Source of the DNA: Shewanella piezotolerans WP3
Lineage (GTDB): Bacteria > Pseudomonadota > Gammaproteobacteria > Enterobacterales > Shewanellaceae
NCBI RefSeq assembly: GCF_000014885.1
Contig: NC_011566.1
Coordinates: 1,674,001 to 1,738,000, forward strand
Direction of reading: 5' to 3'
DNA: 64,000 bases
Shown piece by piece: positions 45,390 to 53,159 of the stretch; position 1 is the first letter of the stretch; each line of letters starts with the position of its first letter. The notes under the pieces are model-generated. The model did not search any database. It saw only the letters and a program-made list of their open reading frames with translations, and was not told the origin of the DNA. The translations under genes were made by a program, and so were the position numbers.

Positions 45390-45465
45390 GTCCCCATCGT
45401 CTAGAGGCCTAGGACACCGCCCTTTCACGGCGGTAACAGGGGTTCGAATCCCCTTGGGGATACCA
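45390..45465 (+). tRNA. tRNA-Glu (TTC), copy 3
   Basis: Identical to copy 1. Confidence 0.97.
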
Positions 45466-45569
45466 CTATTTATTTTTCTTGATGATTATCGAGAAATTAA
45501 AAAGCGTTAAGTTTTAGCCTACAGAACTTAATGAGTGATTCACTCTTTGCAGAGTCTAATGCAGTCTGG

Positions 45570-45638
45570 GTCTCCATCGTCAAGAAGAGAGCGCCTAGGA
45601 CACCGCGCTATTTTGTTTAAACAGCACGGCGGTTTCAC
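45570..45638 (+). pseudogene. tRNA-Glu-like relic 3
   Basis: Same 69-nt degenerate segment, identical to relic 2; it is preceded by TCTGG rather than TCCGG. Confidence 0.75.
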
Positions 45639-45704
45639 TTTAATAGCCTTCTAAAGTGTGACTTATAGGTCTTCGTTATATTAGAAGTAAAACAATATGT
45701 CCGG

Positions 45705-45780
45705 GTCCCCATCGTCTAGAGGCCTAGGACACCGCCCTTTCACGGCGGTAACAGGGGTTCGAATCCCCTTGGGGATACCA
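45705..45780 (+). tRNA. tRNA-Glu (TTC), copy 4
   Basis: Identical to copy 1. Confidence 0.97.
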
Positions 45781-45884
45781 CTATTTATTTTTCTTGATGA
45801 TTATCGAGAAATTAAAAAGCGTTAAGTTTTAGCCTACAGAACTTAATGAGTGATTCACTCTTTGCAGAGTCTAATGCAGTCCGG

Positions 45885-45953
45885 GTCTCCATCGTCAAGA
45901 AGAGAGCGCCTAGGACACCGCGCTATTTTGTTTAAACAGCACGGCGGTTTCAC
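45885..45953 (+). pseudogene. tRNA-Glu-like relic 4
   Basis: Same 69-nt degenerate segment as relic 2. Confidence 0.75.
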
Positions 45954-46019
45954 TTTAATAGCCTTCTAAAGTGTGACTTATAGGTCTTCGTTATATTAGA
46001 AGTAAAACAATATGTCCGG

Positions 46020-46095
46020 GTCCCCATCGTCTAGAGGCCTAGGACACCGCCCTTTCACGGCGGTAACAGGGGTTCGAATCCCCTTGGGGATACCA
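46020..46095 (+). tRNA. tRNA-Glu (TTC), copy 5
   Basis: Identical to copy 1. Confidence 0.97.
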
Positions 46096-46199
46096 CTATT
46101 TATTTTTCTTGATGATTATCGAGAAATTAAAAAGCGTTAAGTTTTAGCCTACAGAACTTAATGAGTGATTCACTCTTTGCAGAGTCTAATGCAGTCCGG

Positions 46200-46268
46200 G
46201 TCTCCATCGTCAAGAAGAGAGCGCCTAGGACACCGCGCTATTTTGTTTAAACAGCACGGCGGTTTCAC
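46200..46268 (+). pseudogene. tRNA-Glu-like relic 5
   Basis: Same 69-nt degenerate segment as relic 2; the last relic of the array. Confidence 0.75.
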
Positions 46269-46334
46269 TTTAATAGCCTTCTAAAGTGTGACTTATAGGT
46301 CTTCGTTATATTAGAAGTAAAACAATATGTCCGG

Positions 46335-46410
46335 GTCCCCATCGTCTAGAGGCCTAGGACACCGCCCTTTCACGGCGGTAACAGGGGTTCGAATCCCCTT
46401 GGGGATACCA
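46335..46410 (+). tRNA. tRNA-Glu (TTC), copy 6
   Basis: Identical to copy 1; followed by a different spacer and then tRNA-Ala. Confidence 0.97.
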
Positions 46411-46446
46411 ACTTTCTATTTTATGCTGATACTGTTTGCGTAAAAT

Positions 46447-46522
46447 GGGGCCTTAGCTCAGCTGGGAGAGCGCAACACTGGCAGTGTTGAGGTCAGCGGT
46501 TCGATCCCGCTAGGCTCCACCA
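46447..46522 (+). tRNA. tRNA-Ala (GGC), second copy
   Basis: Identical to the tRNA-Ala at 44604. It closes the array just before a terminator. Confidence 0.97.
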
Positions 46523-46550
46523 TATTTATCGAAGATTTGATAGATACTTT

Positions 46551-46574
46551 AAACCACCGCAAGGTGGTTTTTTT
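46551..46574 (+). terminator. Terminator of the tRNA-Ala/Glu array
   Basis: AAACCACC (46551-46558) and GGTGGTTT (46563-46570) form a stem around a GCAA tetraloop, followed by TTTT. Confidence 0.9.
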
Positions 46575-46600
46575 GTATCTATACCTTTTTATTCGCTTGT

Positions 46601-46897
46601 GCCTATCAGTATAAAGCTTTGATAGTTCTGCGAGAGCTTAGCCGTTCCGAGCTAAGGTTATGAATTACCCATCAGTAACCGCTCCAGCATTATCCTACCT
46701 TCGAGCTTCCTCATATATTCGTATAGTCATGCATTAATGATATTGACCACATCTGACCTTCAAGGGGAGGGAATGTTTTATTTTGTATGGAACAAAAGAG
46801 GTCGTGCTGCTTCAGACGAGTGGGAAGCTTCGTACAATTAGGTTCAAGTTCACTAACGCAGCATCAGAGCCGCTTAACTTCTTATACTGATTGGTAT
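46601..46897 (+). repeat. MITE-like element C (about 297 bp)
   Basis: The left end CCTATCAGTATAAAGCTTTG is followed by TTCTGCGAGAGCTTAGCCGT, matching element B's left side. The right end, inverted, reads ATACCAATCAGTATAAGAAG followed by TTAAGCGGCTCTG. The interior is more diverged than in A and B. It accounts for most of the gene-free stretch between the tRNA array and the ABC transporter gene. Confidence 0.65.
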
Positions 46898-47035
46898 TAC
46901 AACGAATAAATGGCTCTTCAACTATTCAACCTTGAGTTGAATGTACGACGGTGATTGACTTGACTAAGTGCATCCCCTAAAAGGAAGAGGATTGTTCGTC
47001 ACTGTAATTATCATTAAGCTGTTAATCACAGCGTA

Positions 47036-47076
47036 ATAGATAATAAAGCCACCGTAGAGGTGGCTTTATTATCTAT
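47036..47076. terminator. Bidirectional terminator after the ABC exporter gene
   Basis: A perfect 18-bp stem: ATAGATAATAAAGCCACC (47036-47053) with its complement at 47059-47076 around a GTAGA loop. The A/T-rich outer part gives a U-rich end on both strands. It lies 24 bp after the stop codon of the minus-strand ABC gene. Confidence 0.85.
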
Positions 47077-47099
47077 ATATGTTCTTGAGCTACTGCTGA

Positions 47100-48929
47100 T
47101 TAATCTACCCCCAGAAAGCCCCCTGTTTGATGTGCCCATAGTTGGGCATATATACCACTTGCATTAATTAACTCTTGATGAGTACCTTGCTCGACAATCT
47201 TGCCCTCATCGATGACTATGAGTCTATCCATAGCGGCAATTGTTGATAGGCGATGTGCAATTGCAATTACCGTTTTACCTTCCATTAGCTGATATAGACT
47301 TTCTTGAATAGCAGCCTCTACCTCAGAATCTAATGCGGATGTTGCCTCATCGAGTAACAAGATCGGTGCGTTTTTGAGTAGTACACGCGCAATGGCAATC
47401 CGTTGACGTTGACCACCAGATAATTTAACGCCGCGTTCACCAACTTGGGCATCAAGCCCTATGTTGCCATCTGGATCGGTCAGAGTTTGAATAAACTCGT
47501 AAGCTTGTGAGTTCTTAATTGCAGTTAATAACTCCATTTCAGATGCATCGGGGTTTCCATAGAGGATATTTTCTCTAATAGAGCGGTGGAGTAGGGAAGT
47601 ATCCTGAGTGACCATACCAATATGCGCGCGCAGTGAGTCCTGTGTGACTTGGGTTACGTTTTGTTGGTCTATGAGTATCTTTCCTGATTCAACATCATGA
47701 AAGCGCATTAACAAGTTTACTAGAGTAGATTTACCTGCGCCTGAACGGCCAACAAGACCCACTTTTTCGCCAGCTTGAATGTTGAGATCGAGTCCGTCTA
47801 TCACGCCACTGTTCTCACCGTAGTGAAAACTCACATTATCAAAATTAATCTCGCCTTTTTCGACCTTAAGTTCGGGGGCATTTTCAATATCGGTTATATC
47901 GGTGGGTTTAGACAATGTATTCATTCCATCTGCGACTGTACCGATGTTTTCAAATAGGGAGCTTATCTCCCACATTATCCACTGTGACATACCGTTAAGG
48001 CGCAAAGATAAGCTAATGGCAATGGCTATAGCTCCTACACTAATTGCGCTGTCACGCCATAACCAAATTGACACGGCTGCGATACTAAAGGCCAATACAT
48101 AGTTAATGACTTGTACACTTACGTTTATTTTGGTTACGAGGCGCATTTGACGGTAAACGGTATGCAAAAAGGTAGTCATACTGCCTTTAGCATATTCAGC
48201 TTCTTTTTGGGTGTGAGAGAACAGTTTGACCGTGGCGATATTGGTATAACTGTCGACGATACGTCCCGTCATGTTTGAACGGGCATCCGCTTGTTCTGTG
48301 GATACCTTTTTTAACTGTGGTAAAAACCTCACCTGCAATCCTATGTAGATCAGCAGCCAAATCAGCATTGGTAACATTAACCTTAAATCGGCTTTTGCTA
48401 TCATTACCACCATAGAAGTGAAATAAACCAAGATATAAACTAATACATCCAATAGCTTAGTTACTGTTTCTCTTACCGCTAATGAGGTTTGCATGACTTT
48501 TGTGGCGATTCGCCCTGCAAAGTCATTTTGATAAAAAGATACGCTTTGCTTAAGTAAATAACGATGAGCTAGCCAGCGAATAGACATGGGATAGTTGCCT
48601 AGCAAACCTTGATAAACAATCAATGCATGCAGTAAGACCAACAGCGGAATAACGACTAATACTAAAATAGTCATCCCAAGTAGTTTCACTCCCTCTTTTT
48701 CGAATAAGGTATCTGGATCATTGTTGATTAAAAGATCAACCAAATCACCCATAAAGCCAAATAGCGATACCTCTAAAATAGCCAGCAATGCAGTCAAAAT
48801 AGACATAATGACCAGTGGTACTTCAAAACCTTTTGTGTAATGTCGGCAAAAGGCATATATCCCTTTTGGTGGTTGTTCTGGCTCTTCTGCTGGTAATGCG
48901 TTTACCCAAGATTCAAATCTTTTAAACAT
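47100..48929 (-). CDS. ABC exporter, fused permease and ATPase
   Basis: 609 aa. The N-terminal part has about six membrane segments (FEVPLVIMSILTALLAILEVSLFGFMGDLVDLL and following). The C-terminal ATPase has Walker A GLVGRSGAGKSTLV, the Q-loop region MVTQDTSLLHRSIRENILYG, signature LSGGQRQRIAIARVLL and Walker B ILLLDEATSALDSE. It is a half-transporter of the MsbA/multidrug type that works as a dimer in the inner membrane. The substrate cannot be read from sequence. It is divergent from the ada/alkA gene 173 bp away. Confidence 0.88.
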   Translation of the reverse strand: MFKRFESWVNALPAEEPEQPPKGIYAFCRHYTKGFEVPLVIMSILTALLAILEVSLFGFMGDLVDLLINNDPDTLFEKEGVKLLGMTILVLVVIPLLVLLHALIVYQGLLGNYPMSIRWLAHRYLLKQSVSFYQNDFAGRIATKVMQTSLAVRETVTKLLDVLVYILVYFTSMVVMIAKADLRLMLPMLIWLLIYIGLQVRFLPQLKKVSTEQADARSNMTGRIVDSYTNIATVKLFSHTQKEAEYAKGSMTTFLHTVYRQMRLVTKINVSVQVINYVLAFSIAAVSIWLWRDSAISVGAIAIAISLSLRLNGMSQWIMWEISSLFENIGTVADGMNTLSKPTDITDIENAPELKVEKGEINFDNVSFHYGENSGVIDGLDLNIQAGEKVGLVGRSGAGKSTLVNLLMRFHDVESGKILIDQQNVTQVTQDSLRAHIGMVTQDTSLLHRSIRENILYGNPDASEMELLTAIKNSQAYEFIQTLTDPDGNIGLDAQVGERGVKLSGGQRQRIAIARVLLKNAPILLLDEATSALDSEVEAAIQESLYQLMEGKTVIAIAHRLSTIAAMDRLIVIDEGKIVEQGTHQELINASGIYAQLWAHQTGGFLGVD

Positions 48930-49102
48930 TTAGTATCTCTGCGTGTATTCGTTGCGAAAATGTTGCTCAATAGCGATAGCATACAAGGTATTTAATAAAT
49001 TGGGGCAAGAATTCGGTATTTATATTCAGTTCCGTTTTCCGCTAGTTATAACGCTGGTAGATGGTAATATTTACTTAAGATAATTACAGCTTCGGAAGCC
49101 TG

Positions 49103-50632
49103 ATGGTCAACCATGATTGTATAATTGACAGCAACATTTGCCGTAAAGCGAGACTCGCTCGAGATGCTAGGTTTGACGGCCAATTTTTTACTGGTGTGCT
49201 AACGACAGGTATTTATTGTCGTAGCATCTGTCCAGCAGTCAGTCCGAAGGAGGAAAATGTACGTTATTTTGATTCGCCATTGAAAGCAGCAAATGCGGGT
49301 TTAAGACCTTGTTTACGCTGCCGTCCAGACAGTGCGCCAGGCTCATATGCTTGGAAGGGGACTGCAACTACGCTAGAAAGGGCGATACAACTCATTGACA
49401 GTGGCGTACTAATAGGAGCTGATGCTGTCAGTATCGAGCGGCTGTCTGAAAGGCTTGGAGTAAGTAGTCGCTATCTTCGAAAGCTATTTAACGAAGGCGT
49501 TGGAACTTCTATTAAACAATATGCACTATATCGACAGCTAATGTTTGCCAAACAACTATTGCATCAGACAGAATTAACGATTACGCAAGTCGGATTGGCC
49601 GCTGGCTTTAACAGTATTCGTCGTTTCAATGAAGCTTTTAAACAGGTATTAAAGCTCACGCCGTCGACTTTCAGAAAGCAGGCTATATCTCCTGAAACTC
49701 AGTCAATATCCTCCGATAAGTCAGTAAGCGATGCATCAGAACTAAACTTCGTTGCATCGATTAAATTGTCTGTGGAACTATCATACCGTCCACCGTTAGC
49801 ATGGCAGGCGCAACATGACTTTTATCAGGACAGAGCGGTAAGTAATATGGAATGGCTTCAGTCTGAAAGCAATTATGGACGCAGCTTTAGCCTCAATGGT
49901 GTGAGTGGTTACTTCGATGCCAATCACAATCAGGCACGTAATAGTTTCACTGTAGATATTGTTCTGGACAATGAGCAAGGGCTGATAGAGCTCAGTGCTA
50001 TTATTGGAAATATTAAAAGACTCCTCGACCTTAATGCCAACATGCAAGCAATAGAGCAAGATTTAGCATTATTAGTGCCGCTGAAGCCACTGATGATCTC
50101 AGGTTTACGGCTACCAGGAACTTGGTCAACCTTTGAAGCTGGTTGCAGGGCTGTACTGGGGCAACAAGTGAGTATTATACAAGCGTCGAAACTACTCAAT
50201 CAGTTTGTACTTGCTTACGGTGAACGGCGCGCTATCGGTGATAAAGAGGTTGTGCTATTTCCAACCCCTGAGGCCGTGGCTAGTGCTAGTCTAGATGAAT
50301 TAAAAATGCCTGGTGCAAGAAAACTCGCACTTAACGCTTTAGGTGAGTTTGTAAAGCAACATCCAGATAAAGCGCTTGATGATTGGTTATCAATAAAAGG
50401 GATTGGCCCCTGGACTATCGCTTATGCACAAATGCGCGGCGCAAGTCATCCTGACATATTGTTATGCGGTGATCTGGTTGTTAAAAAGCGAGTGTTGTCT
50501 TTGTATCAGCAGCATCAACAAGATGCAGGGGAAATAGACGCAATAGATTACCCTGCGTTAACCAAGGATATAACTAAAACCATCAGCCCTTGGGGAAGTT
50601 ACTTAACCTTTCAGTTGTGGAATTTATCATGA
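49103..50632 (+). CDS. alkA: Ada-type activator fused to AlkA 3-methyladenine glycosylase
   Basis: 509 aa, a three-part protein. Residues 1-75 are the Ada zinc domain with Cys39, Cys43, Cys70 and Cys73 (GIYCRSICP, PCLRCRP). Residues about 85-195 are an AraC-type helix-turn-helix (ERLGVSSRYLRKLFNEGVG, AAGFNSIRRFNEAFKQVLKLTPS). The C-terminal half is AlkA: an N-terminal fold, then the HhH-GPD glycosylase with CRAVLGQQVS, LSIKGIGPWTIAYAQMRG and the catalytic Asp in GDLVVKKRV. It senses methyl phosphotriesters and excises alkylated bases. Its stop overlaps the ogt start by ATGA, so the two are translationally coupled. Confidence 0.92.
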   Translation: MVNHDCIIDSNICRKARLARDARFDGQFFTGVLTTGIYCRSICPAVSPKEENVRYFDSPLKAANAGLRPCLRCRPDSAPGSYAWKGTATTLERAIQLIDSGVLIGADAVSIERLSERLGVSSRYLRKLFNEGVGTSIKQYALYRQLMFAKQLLHQTELTITQVGLAAGFNSIRRFNEAFKQVLKLTPSTFRKQAISPETQSISSDKSVSDASELNFVASIKLSVELSYRPPLAWQAQHDFYQDRAVSNMEWLQSESNYGRSFSLNGVSGYFDANHNQARNSFTVDIVLDNEQGLIELSAIIGNIKRLLDLNANMQAIEQDLALLVPLKPLMISGLRLPGTWSTFEAGCRAVLGQQVSIIQASKLLNQFVLAYGERRAIGDKEVVLFPTPEAVASASLDELKMPGARKLALNALGEFVKQHPDKALDDWLSIKGIGPWTIAYAQMRGASHPDILLCGDLVVKKRVLSLYQQHQQDAGEIDAIDYPALTKDITKTISPWGSYLTFQLWNLS

Positions 50633-51156
50633 TAAAACTAGCACCGTTAGCCAAGCTTAATTTTAAAACAACAGTGGGGGTTATTTCGCTTTGCGCCAAT
50701 GCATCTGGGATCAGTCATCTTAGTTTTGTGCCACAAACAGGTGATGGATGGCAAACAAGAGAGGTGTTGCTTGATGCTTCAAACGAAAAAGAGTCAATAT
50801 CGCTCGCCGAGGCGCACCTCAAACAAGCTAAGAAAGAGTTGCTTGAATATCTCGCGGGAGAGCGACAGTTGTTTACTGTAGCCCTTGCACCACAAGGAAC
50901 AGAGTTTCAACAGCAAGTGTGGCACTCATTGAGCCAGTTAGGTTATGGCAGTACATGTAGTTACGCGCATATTGCTGATAAAATTGGTCGGCCTAAAGCC
51001 GTTAGGGCGGTGGGCACTGCTAATGGTGCTAATCCTATCGCGATAATTGTGCCGTGCCATCGAGTGATTGGAAAGAATGGCAAGTTAACGGGATACGCCT
51101 ATGGTTTATCATTAAAGCAAAAGCTATTACAGTTGGAGGGGATTTCAGTCGTTTAA
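50629..51156 (+). CDS. ogt: Methylated-DNA-protein-cysteine methyltransferase
   Basis: About 175 aa. GTEFQQQVWHSLSQLGYGSTCSYAHIADKIGRPKAVRAVGTANGANPIAIIVPCHRVIGKNGKLTGYAYG contains the active-site PCHRV (Cys143). It removes methyl groups from O6-methylguanine by irreversible transfer to Cys. The start at 50629 overlaps the preceding stop codon (ATGA); an in-frame start further upstream lies inside the alkA gene. Together with the Ada-AlkA protein it forms a compact alkylation-repair unit. Confidence 0.93.
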   Translation: MIKLAPLAKLNFKTTVGVISLCANASGISHLSFVPQTGDGWQTREVLLDASNEKESISLAEAHLKQAKKELLEYLAGERQLFTVALAPQGTEFQQQVWHSLSQLGYGSTCSYAHIADKIGRPKAVRAVGTANGANPIAIIVPCHRVIGKNGKLTGYAYGLSLKQKLLQLEGISVV

Positions 51157-51285
51157 CATAAAAACTGCGCCCTTAGTGACTATATTTGCAGGGGCGGGGG
51201 CGTTATTTAGCATCAAAGCAAAGCTTTTTTGACGGTATTAGCGTAGAATAGCCGCCTTATTTTTGATTAGGTCGCGCCCGTAAAT

Positions 51286-52608
51286 ATGACTCAGCCAGAT
51301 CCTGCAACTCAAGCCACTATAACCACTGTTGAAAAAGCACCGCAGCTTAAAAGCTTTGCGGATTTAGGGCTAATCCCTGAATTGCTAGCAACACTTGATG
51401 CTTTGGCTTATCAGTCGCCAACAGCAATTCAACAGAGCACTATTCCTGCAGTCATAGCTGGTAGCGACGTACTGGGCGGAGCCATAACTGGATCTGGGAA
51501 AACGGCTGCGTTTGCCCTGCCTATCATTCAGTTACTAGCGAAATCAGCTAAACAGACTCGCCAAAGTAACTATGTCTCGAGTCTAATATTGGTTCCTACA
51601 CGAGAGTTGGCACAGCAAGTTGCTGACAGCTTTATGCGTTATGCACAAAACATCAAGCCGAACCTAAAAGTACTGGCTGTTTATGGCGGCGTTTCGACTA
51701 ACAGTCAAATGCAGAGCTTACGCGGCGGTGCAGACATTTTAGTGGCGACGCCAGGAAGATTACTCGACTTGATGTCAAGTAATGCTGTTAAGCTAGATAA
51801 GGTTAGCAGCCTTGTCCTCGATGAAGCTGATCGTATGTTGAGCCTAGGCTTTACCGATGAATTAGCTGCGTTGCTAGAGAAATTGCCCGCGAAGAAACAA
51901 ACACTGCTTTTCTCGGCGACCTTTCCTGAAGAAGTGTCATTACTGACCCAATCTCTGCTTAATAACCCTGTGGAGGTTCAACTACAGAGTGAAGAGAAAA
52001 ACACCTTAGTTCAGCGTGTTATTACGGTTAACCGTAATCGTAAAACGCCACTATTAGTTGAGCTGATAAAACAAAATGACTGGCAGCAAATTCTAATATT
52101 TGCCAGTGCAAAATATACCTGTAATCGCTTAGCTCAAAAATTAGATAATGCCGGTATAACCGCAGAAATTTTTCACAGTGATAAAGGCCAAGGGGCAAGA
52201 ACGCGAGTGCTTGACGGTTTTAAGCGTGGTGAAACTCGGGTGCTTATTGCAACCGATATCGCTGCTCGTGGTATTGATATTGAAAAACTACCTATTGTAA
52301 TTAACTATGAGTTACCGCGAAGCCCTGCTGACTACATGCACCGTATTGGTCGAAGTGGTCGAGCTGGCGAAGCGGGTTTAGCATTGTCACTCATCTCTCA
52401 TGATGAGTATCAACATTTCAAAGTGATAGAGAAAAAGAATAAGCTAAGACTCGAACGAGAACAGTACCCAGGTTTTGAAGCAGATGCTGAAGCGCCTGAA
52501 GATTGTCCATCACGTATCGAGAAACCGATGGCTAAACCCGCTGGTACTGGCAAGAAACACCGTAACAAATTACCGAAGGCAAATGCTGACCTTTGGGCAA
52601 AGAAATAA
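51286..52608 (+). CDS. DEAD-box RNA helicase (RhlE-like)
   Basis: 440 aa. The Q-motif (FADLGLIPELLATLDALAYQSPTAIQQSTIPAVIAG) is followed by Walker A GAITGSGKTAAF, PTRELAQQV, GGADILVATPGRLLDLM, VLDEADRML, SATF, and the C-terminal RIGRSGRAGEAG. The usual ATGTGKT of motif I is replaced by ITGSGKT. The short C-terminus is basic (GKKHRNKLPKANADLWAKK), as in RhlE-group proteins that act on ribosome assembly or mRNA decay. Exact subgroup is uncertain. Confidence 0.9.
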   Translation: MTQPDPATQATITTVEKAPQLKSFADLGLIPELLATLDALAYQSPTAIQQSTIPAVIAGSDVLGGAITGSGKTAAFALPIIQLLAKSAKQTRQSNYVSSLILVPTRELAQQVADSFMRYAQNIKPNLKVLAVYGGVSTNSQMQSLRGGADILVATPGRLLDLMSSNAVKLDKVSSLVLDEADRMLSLGFTDELAALLEKLPAKKQTLLFSATFPEEVSLLTQSLLNNPVEVQLQSEEKNTLVQRVITVNRNRKTPLLVELIKQNDWQQILIFASAKYTCNRLAQKLDNAGITAEIFHSDKGQGARTRVLDGFKRGETRVLIATDIAARGIDIEKLPIVINYELPRSPADYMHRIGRSGRAGEAGLALSLISHDEYQHFKVIEKKNKLRLEREQYPGFEADAEAPEDCPSRIEKPMAKPAGTGKKHRNKLPKANADLWAKK

Positions 52609-52661
52609 GTACCCATTGTAAATTTTACTTCGTATAACGCTAAGATTAATTAGGACAAAGT

Positions 52662-53132
52662 ATGCAACACCTATTTTGGTTAGTAGAAGGACAAATTGCA
52701 GGACGCAGTGGCCCCAATAAAGACGCTTGGGATCTATCTGAATTGAAAGGGGAGGGCATTGATGCCATTCTTTCAGTTAATAATGGTGAATCCTGTGAAG
52801 ATGAGGATTTTTCTTCAGTAGGCATCGAATACAAGTGCATTCCTTTTTCGCGCAATGCGCCGCCTGAAGCGGGAGATCTTGAGTATTGCGTAGAGCAAGT
52901 TCCTAAGGCATTGGCTTATATTCGCCAATGTGAAGCGCAAAATAAAACAGTTCTAATTCATTGCCGCTCTGGTAAAGATAGAACTGGCTTGATTATGGCC
53001 TACTATCTGATGGATAACGGCGCAGCGCCTTTACATGCCGTGAGTCAGATAAGAGCAATTCGTGATATAGCATTTAGCGCTGATGGCTGGGATCAATTTG
53101 CATTTGATGTGCTTTATGCGTTACAAGAATAG
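52662..53132 (+). CDS. Dual-specificity/tyrosine phosphatase family protein
   Basis: 156 aa. VLIHCRSGKDRTGLIMAYYLMDNG is the CX5R phosphatase loop (Cys101, Arg107). The N-terminal LVEGQIAGRSGPNKDAWDLSELKGEGIDAILSVNNGE resembles the cyclin-dependent kinase inhibitor 3/dual-specificity phosphatase fold. It may remove phosphate from protein Tyr or Ser, or from a phospholipid or nucleotide; no target is indicated. AGGA lies 7 nt before the ATG. It lies 28 bp upstream of the phospholipase D-type gene, so these may be co-transcribed. Confidence 0.85.
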   Translation: MQHLFWLVEGQIAGRSGPNKDAWDLSELKGEGIDAILSVNNGESCEDEDFSSVGIEYKCIPFSRNAPPEAGDLEYCVEQVPKALAYIRQCEAQNKTVLIHCRSGKDRTGLIMAYYLMDNGAAPLHAVSQIRAIRDIAFSADGWDQFAFDVLYALQE

Positions 53133-53159
53133 GTATTAGTTAACAACTGAAGTTATTCA

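Larger units (their letters stand above)
44697..46410 (+). repeat. Tandem 315-bp repeat carrying tRNA-Glu genes
   Basis: Six tRNA-Glu genes begin at 44761, 45075, 45390, 45705, 46020 and 46335, that is at intervals of 314-315 bp. Each interval holds the same parts: tRNA-Glu, a leader with small hairpins (TTAAGTT/AACTTAA, GAGTGATTCACTC, ACTCTTTGCAGAGT), a degenerate tRNA-Glu-like segment and a further hairpin (CACTTTA/TAAAGTG). Copies differ by only a few bases. Confidence 0.9.

Noticed and set aside
44697..46410. Possible CRISPR array because of regular repeats
   Set aside because: The 315-bp period, tRNA genes in every unit and near-identical spacers exclude a CRISPR array.
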